DNA from: Epibacterium ulvae
GTDB taxonomy: Bacteria; Pseudomonadota; Alphaproteobacteria; Rhodobacterales; Rhodobacteraceae
Direction: 5' to 3'
NCBI RefSeq assembly: GCF_018678075.1
Contig: NZ_JAHHIR010000030.1
Location: forward strand, 30,584 to 94,583
DNA length: 64,000 nt
Part shown: positions 1 through 9,604 of the stretch, one piece after another
Position numbering within the stretch: the first letter of the stretch is position 1
How the letters are laid out: every line of letters begins with the position of its first letter
Program-made: the position numbers and the translations under genes
The notes under the pieces: model-generated
Database searches by the model: none
What the model was told of the DNA's origin: nothing
What the model saw: only the letters and a program-made list of their open reading frames with translations

Positions 1-475
1 CGAGATCGGCAATATCGATCTTGCCTGCTTCCATCGGACCACCCGAGACAAAGATCACCGGAATGTTCAGGCGCATCGCGGCCATCATCATGCCCGGCGT
101 GATCTTGTCACAGTTGGAGATACAGACCATCGCATCCGCGCAGTGGGCGTTGACCATATATTCGACGCTGTCCGCGATCACTTCGCGCGAGGGCAGGGAA
201 TACAGCATTCCGTCGTGGCCCATGGCGATCCCGTCATCCACAGCAATTGTGTTGAATTCCTTGGCAACACCGCCTGCGGCCTCAACCTCACGCGCAACCA
301 TCTGGCCGAGGTCCTTGAGGTGGACGTGGCCGGGGACAAATTGGGTGAAGGAGTTCACGATGGCGATAATGGGTTTGCCAAAATCGGTGTCGGTCATGCC
401 GGTCGCGCGCCAAAGGCCACGCGCACCAGCCATATTGCGGCCATGGGTAGAGGTTCTGGATCGGTACATCGGCAT
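1..475 (-). CDS. ilvD: Dihydroxy-acid dehydratase, N-terminal part (cut by window edge)
   Basis: The first 158 codons of an IlvD/Edd-family dehydratase; the rest lies left of the window. The enzyme converts 2,3-dihydroxy-isovalerate and its isoleucine counterpart to 2-oxo acids in branched-chain amino acid synthesis, using a cytoplasmic Fe-S cluster. The N-terminus begins [20 protein letters not shown], and further on a conserved segment [11 protein letters not shown] carries a cluster-ligand cysteine; both are typical of IlvD. The start is ATG at 475, preceded by AAGGGA about 9 nt upstream; an in-frame ATG two codons later is possible. The opposite strand has long open frames here that are shadows. 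Confidence 0.93.
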   Translation of the reverse strand, partial: MPMYRSRTSTHGRNMAGARGLWRATGMTDTDFGKPIIAIVNSFTQFVPGHVHLKDLGQMVAREVEAAGGVAKEFNTIAVDDGIAMGHDGMLYSLPSREVIADSVEYMVNAHCADAMVCISNCDKITPGMMMAAMRLNIPVIFVSGGPMEAGKIDIADL

Positions 476-551
476 TTTGCTGTTTCCCTTAATTCTGGCC
501 CACAGGGACACTATTTGCGCAATAATGGCAATATCTCGGGGGCGTGTTCGG

Positions 552-1781
552 TTACTTTTGGTGGCTTTGGTTAGGTTCTGCTGCGTGCAGGTGGAGGTTT
601 TCTTGGGTGCGGCGTGCTTTTCTGGATGGTGTGGTCAGCACATGGTTCACAATGATTCCCGCAACCAGCCCCCAAAAGGCGGCACCAATGCCCCAGAAAC
701 TGATGCCAGACACTGTGATCATAAAGGTGATCAGCGCTGCTTCGCGCCCCTCTGCATCCAGCAACGCATGCGACAGGCTGTTGCCGATGGTGCCAAGAAG
801 GGCGAGGCCAGCAATCGTTGCGACCAACGCGGGTGGCGCCACCAAAAAGAGGCTGATGACCGCCGCACCGCCCAGACCGACCGCGCAGTAAAAGACGCCG
901 GCCACAATGGAGGCCTTGTACCGGGTTGTGGGATCATCATCGGCCTCGGGCCCTGCGCAAATGGCTGCGGTGATGGCCGCAAGGTTGAATGCATAACCGC
1001 CAAACGGCGCGAGCAGCAGGGACGCAAGCCCGGTCACCGTCAGGCTGGCAGACACGGGCGGCGCATAGCCTGCGCTGCGCAACGTCACGACGCCCGGCAT
1101 ATTCTGCGAGCACATGGTGACGATGTAAAGCGGCAGGCCGAGACCAATGAGCGTCTGCAATGAGAACTCAGGCATCACAAACACCGGCGCGCTGATGGCG
1201 AAATTCAGACCAGTCACCGTCCCGAAACTGCCCGCACTCCACGCCCAAAGGCAGCCGATGGCGAAACACACAGGCACGGTATAGCGCGAAAAATAGAGCC
1301 GCCCACCCACGAAACATCCGCCCATGATCAAAACCAAAGTTGGGTCTGTGTTGAGCGCTTCAAAGGCGGCGAGGCCAAATTGAAACAGGATCCCGGCCAA
1401 CAGGGCGCTGGCCAGCGTATCCGGAATGAGACGCGCGAATTTTTCGAACCATCCCGTCATGCCAGTGAGGGTCAGCAAAAGGCCAGAGAAGACAAAGGCA
1501 CCGACGGCCTGACCCAGAGTGACGCCATCCATTCCCACCGCAATCAATGCAGCCCCCGGCGTCGACCAGGCCGTGAGAATCGGCATCTTGTATTTTAGCG
1601 ACAGAATGAGACAGGTGAGCCCCATGCCAAGCCCCAGCGCCATCATCCAACTGGCGGCTTGCGCAGGCGTTGCGCCAACTGCGTCAATTGCTTGAAAAAT
1701 AATAGCAACCGAACTGGTGTAGCCCACCAAAACCGCTATAGCACCGGCTGCGATATGAGACAGTTTCAAAGGCGTGGCCAT
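552..1781 (-). CDS. BenE-family inner-membrane transporter (YdcO-like)
   Basis: 409-residue, almost wholly hydrophobic protein with about a dozen predicted membrane segments. The motif [12 protein letters not shown] near residue 70 and the even spacing of helices match the benzoate:H+ symporter BenE/YdcO family. The actual substrate is unknown; benzoate transport is only the family name. ATG at 1781 is preferred because GGAAAG lies 5 nt upstream; ATG at 1793 has AGGA too close. It is divergent from an XRE-cupin regulator with repeated operator-like sites between them, the same pairing as E. coli ydcO/ydcN, so local control by that regulator is likely (inference). Confidence 0.85.
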   Translation of the reverse strand: MATPLKLSHIAAGAIAVLVGYTSSVAIIFQAIDAVGATPAQAASWMMALGLGMGLTCLILSLKYKMPILTAWSTPGAALIAVGMDGVTLGQAVGAFVFSGLLLTLTGMTGWFEKFARLIPDTLASALLAGILFQFGLAAFEALNTDPTLVLIMGGCFVGGRLYFSRYTVPVCFAIGCLWAWSAGSFGTVTGLNFAISAPVFVMPEFSLQTLIGLGLPLYIVTMCSQNMPGVVTLRSAGYAPPVSASLTVTGLASLLLAPFGGYAFNLAAITAAICAGPEADDDPTTRYKASIVAGVFYCAVGLGGAAVISLFLVAPPALVATIAGLALLGTIGNSLSHALLDAEGREAALITFMITVSGISFWGIGAAFWGLVAGIIVNHVLTTPSRKARRTQENLHLHAAEPNQSHQK

Positions 1782-1814
1782 GTGGCTTTCCATTTCCTGC
1801 GGCTGCGTTTAGAG

Positions 1815-1862
1815 TTCGTGCGTTATAACGTCCAATATAGGTTTGTGCGCTATAACGCACAA
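1815..1862. promoter_or_regulatory. Two-copy operator-like repeat between benE-like and XRE-cupin genes
   Basis: Two copies of a CGYTATAACG core lie 27 bp apart (1821-1830 and 1848-1857). The second sits inside the near-palindrome GTGCGCTATAACGCAC (1845-1860 area); the first keeps the left half GTGCGTTATAACG. Position in the only gap between divergent genes, next to a DNA-binding regulator, suggests binding sites for the regulator encoded at 1903. No experiment supports this yet. Confidence 0.6.
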
Positions 1863-1902
1863 GGGCGATTTGAGGCCGCACGACACGAGGTACTGGTCAG
1901 GT

Positions 1903-2436
1903 ATGAGAGAAGACACCATTGCGCAGAATTTGCGGCGGTTGAGGAATGATCAGAACTTAAGCCTCAGCAAGGCGTCCGAGTTGACCGGCGTGAGCAAAGC
2001 AATGCTGGGGCAGATTGAACGTCAGGAATCCAGCCCGACCATTGCGACCTTGTGGAAAATTGCCCAAGGATTTCAGGTCTCTCTGTCAGCATTGTTGCAA
2101 GAGGCGACCTGCACCGAAGGCTATGAAGCCGTCCAGTTTCCCGGCAGTATTTCGGTGCGCATTGTGTTCCCGTTTGATGCGGCGCTGGGAGTGGAGACCT
2201 TTGAGATCACGTTGAACGCAGGCCAGTTCCATCAATCACAAGCCCATGTCGCGGGTCTGGTTGAGGATGTCTACGTCTTGTCCGGCGCGATGGAGGTTGA
2301 GGTCGCGGGGCAGAAACGTCAGCTTGACCAGGGGCAGGGGTATCGTTTTGCAGCGGACCAACACCATGCCTATCGCGGGTTAAGCGCAGGGGCGGTGTTT
2401 TTGAACATCCATCACTATGGGCCGGGGCCGTATTGA
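1903..2436 (+). CDS. XRE-family regulator with C-terminal cupin domain
   Basis: 177 residues. Residues about 8-65 form a lambda-repressor-type helix-turn-helix (IAQNLRRLRNDQNLSLSKASELTGVSKAMLGQIE), and residues about 105-175 a small cupin barrel that in this family senses a ligand. The start is ATG at 1903 (MREDTIAQN); an open frame continues upstream to 1843, but that part runs through the operator-like repeat and lacks homology to the fold. The arrangement with a divergent BenE-type transporter resembles E. coli YdcN (SutR)/YdcO. Likely controls the transporter and itself; inducer unknown. Confidence 0.85.
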   Translation: MREDTIAQNLRRLRNDQNLSLSKASELTGVSKAMLGQIERQESSPTIATLWKIAQGFQVSLSALLQEATCTEGYEAVQFPGSISVRIVFPFDAALGVETFEITLNAGQFHQSQAHVAGLVEDVYVLSGAMEVEVAGQKRQLDQGQGYRFAADQHHAYRGLSAGAVFLNIHHYGPGPY

Positions 2437-2576
2437 GGGTGGGGGCACGCGCGTCGACGGCTGTGTCATTGGCCGATCACACATCCGCGCGTGGCTGAGG
2501 TGTCTGCGTTTTCTGGCACGCGGAGCGACACGCGCTCTCTTGCGTCTGGCGTGCAGCCCGCTTACATCTGCCTCCC

Positions 2577-3059
2577 ATGGCCAAGAAGCAACAAAACACT
2601 GACCCGAATTACAAAGTTGTCGCCGAAAACCGGCGCGCACGTTTCGATTACGCAATCGACACCGATCTTGAGTGCGGGGTTGTTCTGTATGGCTCGGAAG
2701 TTAAAGCGATGCGTGGCGGCGGGGTAAACATCGCGGATTCCTATGCGGCGGTGGAAGATGGTGAATTGTGGTTGGTGAACTCCTACATTCCGCCCTATGA
2801 GCAGGCCAAGGTATTCAAACATGTGGAACGGCGGCGGCGCAAGCTGTTGGTGTCCCGGCGTGAGCTGGCCGAGATGTGGAATGCCACACAGCGCAAAGGC
2901 ATGACGCTTGTGCCCCTGGTGCTGTATTTCAACCACAAGGGCCGGGCCAAGATCAAAATCGGCATCGCCAAGGGTAAGAAGCTGCACGACAAACGCGCAA
3001 CCGAGGCCAAGCGCGATTGGTCGCGTCAAAAGCAGCGTCTGCTCAAAGATCACAGCTAG
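2577..3059 (+). CDS. smpB: SsrA-binding protein SmpB
   Basis: 160 residues, the usual length for SmpB, which binds tmRNA and delivers it to stalled ribosomes for trans-translation. Family hallmarks are visible: [26 protein letters not shown] near the N-terminus, VNIADSYA, the LLVSRRE segment, and a basic C-terminal tail rich in Lys/Arg ([21 protein letters not shown]) that mimics mRNA in the decoding channel. ATG at 2577 has no strong Shine-Dalgarno sequence. Followed after 103 bp by the sulfurtransferase gene on the same strand. Confidence 0.96.
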   Translation: MAKKQQNTDPNYKVVAENRRARFDYAIDTDLECGVVLYGSEVKAMRGGGVNIADSYAAVEDGELWLVNSYIPPYEQAKVFKHVERRRRKLLVSRRELAEMWNATQRKGMTLVPLVLYFNHKGRAKIKIGIAKGKKLHDKRATEAKRDWSRQKQRLLKDHS

Positions 3060-3162
3060 AGCCTTAGCTGCGGCAAATTTATCCCAAATGACCAGTTGGC
3101 CCGTCTTGCACAGTCTAAGGCGCGGTAGTACCCATGCTTGCAGGTTTTCCGGGGAGGCATGA

Positions 3163-4029
3163 ATGCAGGACGATCCAAAGACACTTGTTTCGACCGAATG
3201 GCTGGCAGCGCATTTAAAAGATCCCGACTTGCGCATTTTGGATGCATCCATGCCGCCAGTGGGAAGTGGGCCAGAGGCCGCAGGAACGGCCAAGGCGGCA
3301 TTTGACGCCGAGCATATTCCGGGCGCGCGGTTCTTTGACATCGACGATGTCTCGGACCAGCGATCGGATCTGCCGCATATGGCACCCCCGGTGGAAAAGT
3401 TCATGTCTCGTCTGCGGGCCATGGGCGTGGGCGACGGACATCAGGTTGTCATCTATGACTGGCAGGGATTGTTCTCAGCCGCGCGTGTCTGGTGGTTGTT
3501 CCGTCTGATGGGGCAGACCAATGTGGCCGTGCTGGACGGCGGTTTGCCCAAGTGGAAGGCCGAAGGGCGCGCCGTCGAAGATCTGCCGCCGGTGATCCGC
3601 GACCGCCATATGACGGTTCGGGTGCAGAACCATTTGGTGCGCGATGCCACACAGGTGTCGTCCGCGTCGAAACTGCGCGACCATGAAATCATCGACGCCC
3701 GCGCCGCCCCTCGGTTCCGCGGCGAAGCGCCGGAGCCCCGCGAAGGGTTGCGGGCCGGACATATCCCCAGCTCAAAGAACGTGCCCTTTGGCACGGTTCT
3801 GAATGCCGACGGGACGCTAAAAGAGGCGGCTGATCTGCGCGCTGTTTTTGCACAGGCCGGTGTCGATATGAACAAACCCGCAATCACGACCTGCGGATCA
3901 GGAGTGACAGCTGCCATCCTGTGTCTCGCGCTGGAGCGCTTGGGGAAGACTGATTATTCGCTTTACGACGGTTCATGGGTGGAATGGGGTGCCTTTCCAA
4001 CTTTGCCGATCGCGACTGGAGAGAACTGA
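3163..4029 (+). CDS. sseA: 3-mercaptopyruvate / thiosulfate sulfurtransferase
   Basis: 288 residues with two rhodanese domains in tandem. The N-terminal one (about 1-145) lacks a catalytic Cys; the C-terminal one carries the active-site loop CGSGVTA with Cys244, the form typical of 3-mercaptopyruvate sulfurtransferase rather than thiosulfate-specific rhodanese. It transfers sulfane sulfur from 3-mercaptopyruvate to thiols or cyanide in the cytoplasm. The ATG at 3163 follows GGGGAGG. Its TGA shares one base with the ATG of the downstream aminotransferase, so the two are co-transcribed; an aminotransferase can make mercaptopyruvate from cysteine, which gives the pair a plausible joint role. Confidence 0.9.
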   Translation: MQDDPKTLVSTEWLAAHLKDPDLRILDASMPPVGSGPEAAGTAKAAFDAEHIPGARFFDIDDVSDQRSDLPHMAPPVEKFMSRLRAMGVGDGHQVVIYDWQGLFSAARVWWLFRLMGQTNVAVLDGGLPKWKAEGRAVEDLPPVIRDRHMTVRVQNHLVRDATQVSSASKLRDHEIIDARAAPRFRGEAPEPREGLRAGHIPSSKNVPFGTVLNADGTLKEAADLRAVFAQAGVDMNKPAITTCGSGVTAAILCLALERLGKTDYSLYDGSWVEWGAFPTLPIATGEN

Positions 4030-5213
4030 TGTTTGAAAATCTAAAAGCACAACCGGCGGACAAGATCCTCGCGCTCATGCAGAAATTCCGCGAAGACCCG
4101 CGCGGGTCCAAAGTGGACCTGGGCGTCGGTGTCTACAAGAATGCCGAAGGGGTCACACCGGTGATGCGTGCGGTGAAAGCTGCAGAGCAAAAGATCTGGG
4201 AAACCCAGGCCAGCAAGTCCTATGTGGGTCTGGCAGGGGATCCGGCTTATGCGGACGGCATGATCAACCTGATACTGGGTGAGGCGGTTGCGCGCGACAA
4301 GATCGCAGCAGCAGCAACACCCGGCGGCACAGGCGCGGTACGCCAAGCGTTTGAGCTGATCCGCAATGCGAACCCTGCCGCACGTGTTTTTGTTTCAAAC
4401 CCGACATGGCCGAACCATTTGTCGATCCTGAAATATCTGAACATCGAAACCGTCGCCTATCGCTATTTCGACAGTGAGACGCGCGGCGTGGATTTCGATG
4501 GCATGCTTGAGGACCTCAAGACCGCCAATATGGGCGACGTGGTTCTGCTGCACGGGTGCTGTCACAACCCGACCGGTGCAAACCTGAACCTGACCCAATG
4601 GCAGGCCGTGGTGGATCTGGTGGTCGAAAAAGGCCTGATCCCGATGGTCGACATTGCCTATCAGGGCTTTGGTGATGGTCTGGAACAGGATGCGCAGGGC
4701 GTGCGTCTGGTGGCCTCTTCTGTGCCTGAGTGTTTGATCGCGGCAAGCTGTTCCAAGAACTTTGGTATCTACCGTGAACGTACCGGTCTGTTGATGGCGA
4801 TTTCGCAAGACGCTGGTGCGCGCGCGTTGAACCAAGGGACTTTGGCGTTTTTGAACCGCCAGAACTATTCCTTCCCACCAGATCACGGCGCGCGGATTGT
4901 GACCACGATCCTGAATGACGACGCGCTGCGCACCGATTGGGCAGCCGAGCTGGAAGATGTACGTCTGGCCATGTTGGGTCTGCGTCAACAGCTGGCGGAT
5001 GAGCTGCAAAAGCTGACCGGATCTGACCGGTTTGGCTTTATCGCGCAGCACCGCGGCATGTTCTCATTGCTGGGCACGTCTTTTGATCTGGTTGAGAAGA
5101 TGCGAGCAGATGATGGGATCTATATGGTGGGCGACAGCCGCATGAATATCGCCGGTCTGAACGCAGACACGGTGCCGATCCTGGCGCAAGCGATCGTAAA
5201 AGCAGGCGTCTGA
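4029..5213 (+). CDS. Aspartate/aromatic amino acid aminotransferase (class I)
   Basis: 394-residue PLP enzyme of the AspC/TyrB type. Visible landmarks are the substrate-binding N-terminus, HGCCHNPTG near residue 180, and the PLP lysine Lys243 in SCSKNFGIYRERTG. It exchanges amino groups between aspartate or aromatic amino acids and 2-oxoglutarate. ATG at 4029 overlaps the TGA of the upstream sulfurtransferase gene; the longer open frame from 3975 reaches into that gene and is not expected to be used. With its neighbour it could run cysteine -> mercaptopyruvate -> sulfane sulfur (inference). Aspartate versus aromatic preference cannot be told from the sequence alone. Confidence 0.9.
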   Translation: MFENLKAQPADKILALMQKFREDPRGSKVDLGVGVYKNAEGVTPVMRAVKAAEQKIWETQASKSYVGLAGDPAYADGMINLILGEAVARDKIAAAATPGGTGAVRQAFELIRNANPAARVFVSNPTWPNHLSILKYLNIETVAYRYFDSETRGVDFDGMLEDLKTANMGDVVLLHGCCHNPTGANLNLTQWQAVVDLVVEKGLIPMVDIAYQGFGDGLEQDAQGVRLVASSVPECLIAASCSKNFGIYRERTGLLMAISQDAGARALNQGTLAFLNRQNYSFPPDHGARIVTTILNDDALRTDWAAELEDVRLAMLGLRQQLADELQKLTGSDRFGFIAQHRGMFSLLGTSFDLVEKMRADDGIYMVGDSRMNIAGLNADTVPILAQAIVKAGV

Positions 5214-5241
5214 CGCCACCGTTCATCACCAAGATAATTGA

Positions 5242-5272
5242 AGCCGCCATGCGAGAGCTTGGCGGCTTTTTT
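5242..5272 (+). terminator. Rho-independent terminator after the aminotransferase gene
   Basis: AGCCGCCA (5242-5249) pairs with TGGCGGCT (5260-5267), followed by a T run. It closes the sulfurtransferase-aminotransferase operon. Confidence 0.85.
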
Positions 5273-5318
5273 CTGTCTGGCCTGTCGATGTCATCAGCAA
5301 CAGACGTCACCCACAACG

Positions 5319-5348
5319 AAAAAGCCCCGGGCGCGAACCCGGGGCTTT
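5319..5348 (-). terminator. Rho-independent terminator after amtB
   Basis: AAAGCCCCGGG (5321-5331) pairs with CCCGGGGCTTT (5338-5348). Read on the minus strand the stem is followed by T residues, 24 bp past the amtB stop. Confidence 0.85.
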
Positions 5349-5372
5349 CATGTTTAAGGTAAGTGTTAAGAC

Positions 5373-6704
5373 TTAGCTTGGCGAGAACTCAGGATAGGCT
5401 TCCATGCCCAGCTCTGCCATGTCGAGACCGTTGACTTCGTCTTCTTCGGAGACACGGATGCCGAACACGGCTTTGAGGATCAGCCACACCAGGCCGGAGG
5501 CGGCAACAGTGAAGATACCAACAACCAAGATCGCATAGATCTGGGTACCTAAGCTTGCGTCCGAATTGGTCAGAGGAACAACCAGGGTGCCGAAGATACC
5601 GGCAAACAGGTGAACCGGAATTGCGCCAACAACATCGTCGATTTTCAGTTTATCCAGGAACGGAACCGCGAAGACCACGATTACACCGCCAACGGCACCG
5701 ATCAAGGTCGCCATGCCCAGAGTAGGTGTCAGAGGCTCAGCCGTGATTGCTACCAGACCGGCCAGCGCGCCGTTCAGGATCATGGTCAGGTCAGGTTTCT
5801 TGAACAAGACTTGGGTCAGGATCAAGGCCGCAACGGCACCACCAGCCGCAGCTGCGTTGGTGTTGGAGAAGATACGGGAGATGTCAGCAACGTCGCCGAT
5901 GGTACCCATCGCCAGCTGTGAACCGCCGTTAAAGCCGAACCAACCCATCCACAGGATAAACGTACCCAGTGTGGCCAGAGCCAGGTTGGAACCAGGCATC
6001 GGAACGGTTTTGCCGTCTTTGTACTTGCCGATACGTGGGCCGAGGATGATGGCACCGGTCAGAGCCGCCCAGCCACCTACGGAGTGAACAACGGTGGAAC
6101 CCGCGAAGTCCAGGAAACCCATTTCGTCCAGGAAGCCGCCGCCCCATTTCCACGACGCTTGCAGCGGGTAGATGACGGAGGTCAGAACGATTGTGAAGAT
6201 CAGGAAGGGCCACAGTTTGATACGCTCGGCCAGGGTGCCGGATACGATCGACGCAGTTGCCGCACAGAACATCAGCTGGAAGAAGAAGTCGGAACCGGTT
6301 GTGGCATAGCCGTAGTCATCAACAGCATCTGCGCCAACACCAACAGCTTCCAGAACACCAGGGCCCCAAACGCCAGACAGAACGCCTTCGACGGACCATG
6401 TGCCCAGCGGGTACATCAGGTTATAGCCGATCAGCCAGTAAAAGATGGCGGCCAGCGAGAACAGCGCCATGTTTTTGGTCAGCTGCATGGTTACGTTTTT
6501 CGCACGTACCAGACCAGCTTCCAGCATGGAGAAGCCTGCGGCCATCCAGAAAACCAGGAAACCTGCCATCAGGAACAGCAGTGAGTTCAAAATAAAGACC
6601 GTATCCGTCGACGGGTTTACACCCGGAACTGGATCGTCGGCCAGTGCCAGACCGGGCAGGGCAACAAGTGCCGCCGCGGCTAGCGGAAGAGTATATTTTT
6701 TCAT
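5373..6704 (-). CDS. amtB: Ammonium transporter AmtB
   Basis: 443 residues with a cleavable-looking N-terminal signal (MKKYTLPLAAAALVALPGLALA) and about 11 membrane helices, as in Amt proteins. The twin pore histidines are visible in TVVHSVGGWAALTGA and VHLFAGIFGTL, and the Trp/Phe gate region lies upstream. It conducts ammonium across the inner membrane under nitrogen limitation. It lies 27 bp downstream of glnK on the same strand, the standard glnK-amtB operon; GlnK blocks the AmtB pore when nitrogen is ample. A strong terminator follows. Confidence 0.96.
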   Translation of the reverse strand: MKKYTLPLAAAALVALPGLALADDPVPGVNPSTDTVFILNSLLFLMAGFLVFWMAAGFSMLEAGLVRAKNVTMQLTKNMALFSLAAIFYWLIGYNLMYPLGTWSVEGVLSGVWGPGVLEAVGVGADAVDDYGYATTGSDFFFQLMFCAATASIVSGTLAERIKLWPFLIFTIVLTSVIYPLQASWKWGGGFLDEMGFLDFAGSTVVHSVGGWAALTGAIILGPRIGKYKDGKTVPMPGSNLALATLGTFILWMGWFGFNGGSQLAMGTIGDVADISRIFSNTNAAAAGGAVAALILTQVLFKKPDLTMILNGALAGLVAITAEPLTPTLGMATLIGAVGGVIVVFAVPFLDKLKIDDVVGAIPVHLFAGIFGTLVVPLTNSDASLGTQIYAILVVGIFTVAASGLVWLILKAVFGIRVSEEDEVNGLDMAELGMEAYPEFSPS

Positions 6705-6731
6705 GTCCGTATTTCCTTCCCTGTGGACGCT

Positions 6732-7070
6732 TTATAGCGCCTCGTGGTTGGTTTCGCCGGTACGCACGCGTACGGCTTGTGCCACATCCAGCACAAAGAT
6801 CTTGCCATCGCCGATTTTGCCGGTGCGAGCAGTCTGAGTAATGGTTTCCACCACTTGTTCTGCCTGCGCCTCAGGAACTACGATCTCAAGCTTAACCTTG
6901 GGAACAAAGTTCACTTCGTATTCAGCTCCACGATAGATTTCGGTATGCCCTGCTTGCGCACCAAAGCCTTTTATTTCTGTCACCATCAGTCCCGACACGC
7001 CGATTTGGGTCAGCGCTTCGCGGACCTCCTCCAGCTTGAAGGGCTTGATGGCTGCAATGATCATTTTCAT
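6732..7070 (-). CDS. glnK: Nitrogen regulatory protein P-II
   Basis: 112 residues, exact P-II length. The T-loop YRGAEYEVNFVPK contains Tyr51, the uridylylation site, and the C-terminal signature TARTGKIGDGKIFV is present. P-II proteins bind ATP/ADP and 2-oxoglutarate and signal nitrogen status; adjacency to amtB assigns this copy to the GlnK role. The 254-bp region upstream (7071-7324), shared with the divergent penicillin-binding protein gene, is AT-rich near 7185-7240 and probably holds both promoters. I saw no clear sigma-54 -24/-12 element there, so nitrogen control through a sigma-70 promoter is possible. Confidence 0.95.
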   Translation of the reverse strand: MKMIIAAIKPFKLEEVREALTQIGVSGLMVTEIKGFGAQAGHTEIYRGAEYEVNFVPKVKLEIVVPEAQAEQVVETITQTARTGKIGDGKIFVLDVAQAVRVRTGETNHEAL

Positions 7071-7324
7071 CTCAACACCCTTTCTCGGGCATTGCGCCCG
7101 TTCATTCGCACTGGCAGCAAAACGATTGTGACGAGTCGATGAAACGGAGGGCGCGCCTTTCGGGTGCTCAGGAAGTGGCTGAGATGAAAAAATTTGCTTA
7201 AAAACTGATCAATGCACAAAAATGAAGCAGAAAACGAAGGGCAATTCCTAACAAACTGCCCCTCAACCCAGCAAATTGCGGTTAGTAATGTTGGTAAAAC
7301 GGGCAAACCGGGCAGGATATAGGC

Positions 7325-9529
7325 ATGGTACGAAAAACAGGACAAAAGTCTCTGGTTGCGGACAACAGGTATGGATCTGCCCGTAAGAAACCAAAGAAGA
7401 AGGCGCGCAAACCAAAGCGTGCCGGTAAAGGCTTTTTAAGCGTCGTATTTGGGCGCAAGCGCAAACCGAAGACCAAGGCCGCCACGCCACGTAGACGGGG
7501 TGTTTTCGGCTGGATCCGTTGGTTCATTGGGCGGATCTTTGCCACTCTTTGGGGGGCAGGTTGGCGTATTGGTCTGGTGGCGGGCTTTCTGTTGGCGACT
7601 GCTGTGGCCAACATTTACATCTCCCTGCCTGATTTCCGCGGCTTTGTGGACGGGCGCGCGCAAGGTTCGGTGACGATGCTGGATCGCAACGGCGAGGTCT
7701 TTGCCTGGCGCGGCGATCAGTTTGGTGGCGTGGTGACGACCGAAACCGTCTCGCCCCATCTGAAACACGCTTTTGTCGCAACCGAGGACAAACGATTCTA
7801 TCGCCACTTTGGCATCAGTCCGCGCGGCGTGGCCTCGGCGGTACGGATCAACCTGCGTGAAGGACGGGGGCCATTGTCTGGCCACGGCGGCTCAACAATC
7901 ACCCAACAGACAGCCAAACTGTTGTGTCTGGGCGTTGCCTACGATCCACAGGACTGGAAGAGTGAGGCCGCTTACGAGGCGGATTGTCGACGTGGTTCGC
8001 TGGGACGCAAGGCCAAGGAAGCGCTGTTTGCCCTGGCGATGGAGGTCAAATACAGCAAGGATGAGATCCTCTCTATCTATATGAACCGAGCGTATCTTGG
8101 TGGCGGTGCTTATGGTGTCGAAGCTGCCGCGCAACGTTATTTTGGCAAATCGGCCAATCAGGTGAACGCCGCCGAAAGCGCGATGCTGGCGGGGCTTTTG
8201 ACCGCTCCCAGCACCTTGGCGCCCACAAACAACCTGCAACGCTCCCAAGACCGCGCCGCGACGGTTTTGCGATTGATGAATGAGCAGGGCTATCTGACGG
8301 CCGCGCAGACCCGTTCAAGCCAAGAAAACCCCGCACTCTTGTCCAAGGCGGCGCAGGCCCGTGCAGGCGGGTATTTCGCCGATTGGGTGATGGACACGAT
8401 CCCCGACTTCCTGGGGCAGGAGACAACCGAAGACGTGGTTCTGCGCACAACACTGGATCAACGGCTGCAAAAAGCCGCCGAGGATGCGCTGGACTATGTC
8501 TTTACCAATAAGGTGCGTGAAGGATCCAAAGCGCAGGCCGCAATTGTGGTGATGAGCGCCGATGGTGCGGTGCGTGCGATGGTTGGCGGGCGCCAGACGC
8601 GTGTGTCTGGCGTCTTTAACCGCGCGACACAGGCCAAACGCCAGACCGGATCCTCGTTCAAACCCTTTGTCTATGCCACCGCGCTTGAACTGGGGTATTC
8701 GCCCTATGATGTGGTGTTGGATGCGGAATACTGTCTGAATATTCCGGGGTCTGGGCAGTGGTGCCCCAAGAATTACACGCATCGCTTTTACGGCAATGTG
8801 ACGTTGACGCGGGCGCTCAAGGACTCGTTGAACATTCCTGCGGTCAAAATCTCCGAAGCGGTGGGACGAGATCTGGTGCGTCAGGTTGCTGGCGACTTTG
8901 GTATCGAAAGCAGTCTGGCGGATGGCCCTGCACTGGCCCTTGGCGCGTCCGAGAGCAGCTTGTTGGAGATGACCGGAGCCTATGCGGGTATTTTGAACGG
9001 TGGGTCGTCTGTGGCGCCCTATGGGCTGGTTGAACTGCAGCTGTCGCAGGACAACGAACCGTTGTTGCGCAATGACAGTGGTATCGGCGAACGGGTGATC
9101 CGCACCCAAGCAGCACAACAGCTGATCTGGATGATGGACAAGGTCATCACCAATGGCACCGGCACCCGTGCGCAGTTGCCCGGATGGCAGGCGGCCGGTA
9201 AATCCGGCACCACCCAGGCGGCCCGTGATGCCTGGTTCATCGGGTTCACTGCGGATTACGTCGCAGGTGTCTGGATGGGCTATGACGACAACACGCCGTT
9301 GACAGGGGTGACCGGTGGCGGTCTGCCCGCTGAAATCTGGAAAGAGACGATGGTGCGGGTCCATGACGGGCTGACCCCGAAACCTTTGCCCATGCGTGCA
9401 CCGCCTGAATTGCAGGTGCCAGAAGTGCGCCATGAACCACCGCCGCGCCGCGCGCCACAAGGTGGCGGACAGGGGCAGGGGCTTGGTAGTGCGATCGATA
9501 ATGTGTTGCGCGGGATCTTTGGCAACTGA
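7325..9529 (+). CDS. Class A penicillin-binding protein (bifunctional glycosyltransferase/transpeptidase)
   Basis: 734 residues. A very basic cytoplasmic tail (about 1-60, repeated KKPKKKARKPK-type stretches) precedes one membrane helix (about 80-100). The GT51 glycosyltransferase domain follows, with catalytic Glu154 in ATEDKRFYRHFG, then GGSTITQQTAK and RKAKEALFA. The transpeptidase domain has Ser443 of SSFK, the SLN motif in DSLNIPAVK, and KSGTT with Lys626. It polymerises and cross-links peptidoglycan at the outer face of the inner membrane. The Pro/Arg/Gly-rich C-terminal tail (about 690-720) looks disordered. It resembles the shorter PBP1A-like proteins of Rhodobacterales. A terminator follows. 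Confidence 0.92.
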   Translation: MVRKTGQKSLVADNRYGSARKKPKKKARKPKRAGKGFLSVVFGRKRKPKTKAATPRRRGVFGWIRWFIGRIFATLWGAGWRIGLVAGFLLATAVANIYISLPDFRGFVDGRAQGSVTMLDRNGEVFAWRGDQFGGVVTTETVSPHLKHAFVATEDKRFYRHFGISPRGVASAVRINLREGRGPLSGHGGSTITQQTAKLLCLGVAYDPQDWKSEAAYEADCRRGSLGRKAKEALFALAMEVKYSKDEILSIYMNRAYLGGGAYGVEAAAQRYFGKSANQVNAAESAMLAGLLTAPSTLAPTNNLQRSQDRAATVLRLMNEQGYLTAAQTRSSQENPALLSKAAQARAGGYFADWVMDTIPDFLGQETTEDVVLRTTLDQRLQKAAEDALDYVFTNKVREGSKAQAAIVVMSADGAVRAMVGGRQTRVSGVFNRATQAKRQTGSSFKPFVYATALELGYSPYDVVLDAEYCLNIPGSGQWCPKNYTHRFYGNVTLTRALKDSLNIPAVKISEAVGRDLVRQVAGDFGIESSLADGPALALGASESSLLEMTGAYAGILNGGSSVAPYGLVELQLSQDNEPLLRNDSGIGERVIRTQAAQQLIWMMDKVITNGTGTRAQLPGWQAAGKSGTTQAARDAWFIGFTADYVAGVWMGYDDNTPLTGVTGGGLPAEIWKETMVRVHDGLTPKPLPMRAPPELQVPEVRHEPPPRRAPQGGGQGQGLGSAIDNVLRGIFGN

Positions 9530-9556
9530 GACCCCCAACGTATCCGCACAAATAAG

Positions 9557-9581
9557 AAAAGGCCCCAAGCGGGGCCTTTTT
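9557..9581. terminator. Bidirectional terminator between PBP and mlaC
   Basis: GGCCCC (9561-9566) pairs with GGGGCC (9571-9576), flanked by AAAA on the left and TTTTT on the right, so it can serve both converging transcripts. Confidence 0.85.
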
Positions 9582-9604
9582 GTCTGTCGAAACTGTGGGT
9601 CGTC

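Noticed and set aside
7071..7324. Sigma-54 promoter for glnK-amtB
   Set aside because: Looked for the -24/-12 GG/GC pattern on the minus strand and found no convincing match.
8315..9568. 417-residue open frame antisense to the penicillin-binding protein
   Set aside because: Overlaps the transpeptidase domain with SxxK, SxN and KSGTT motifs on the other strand; no own homology.
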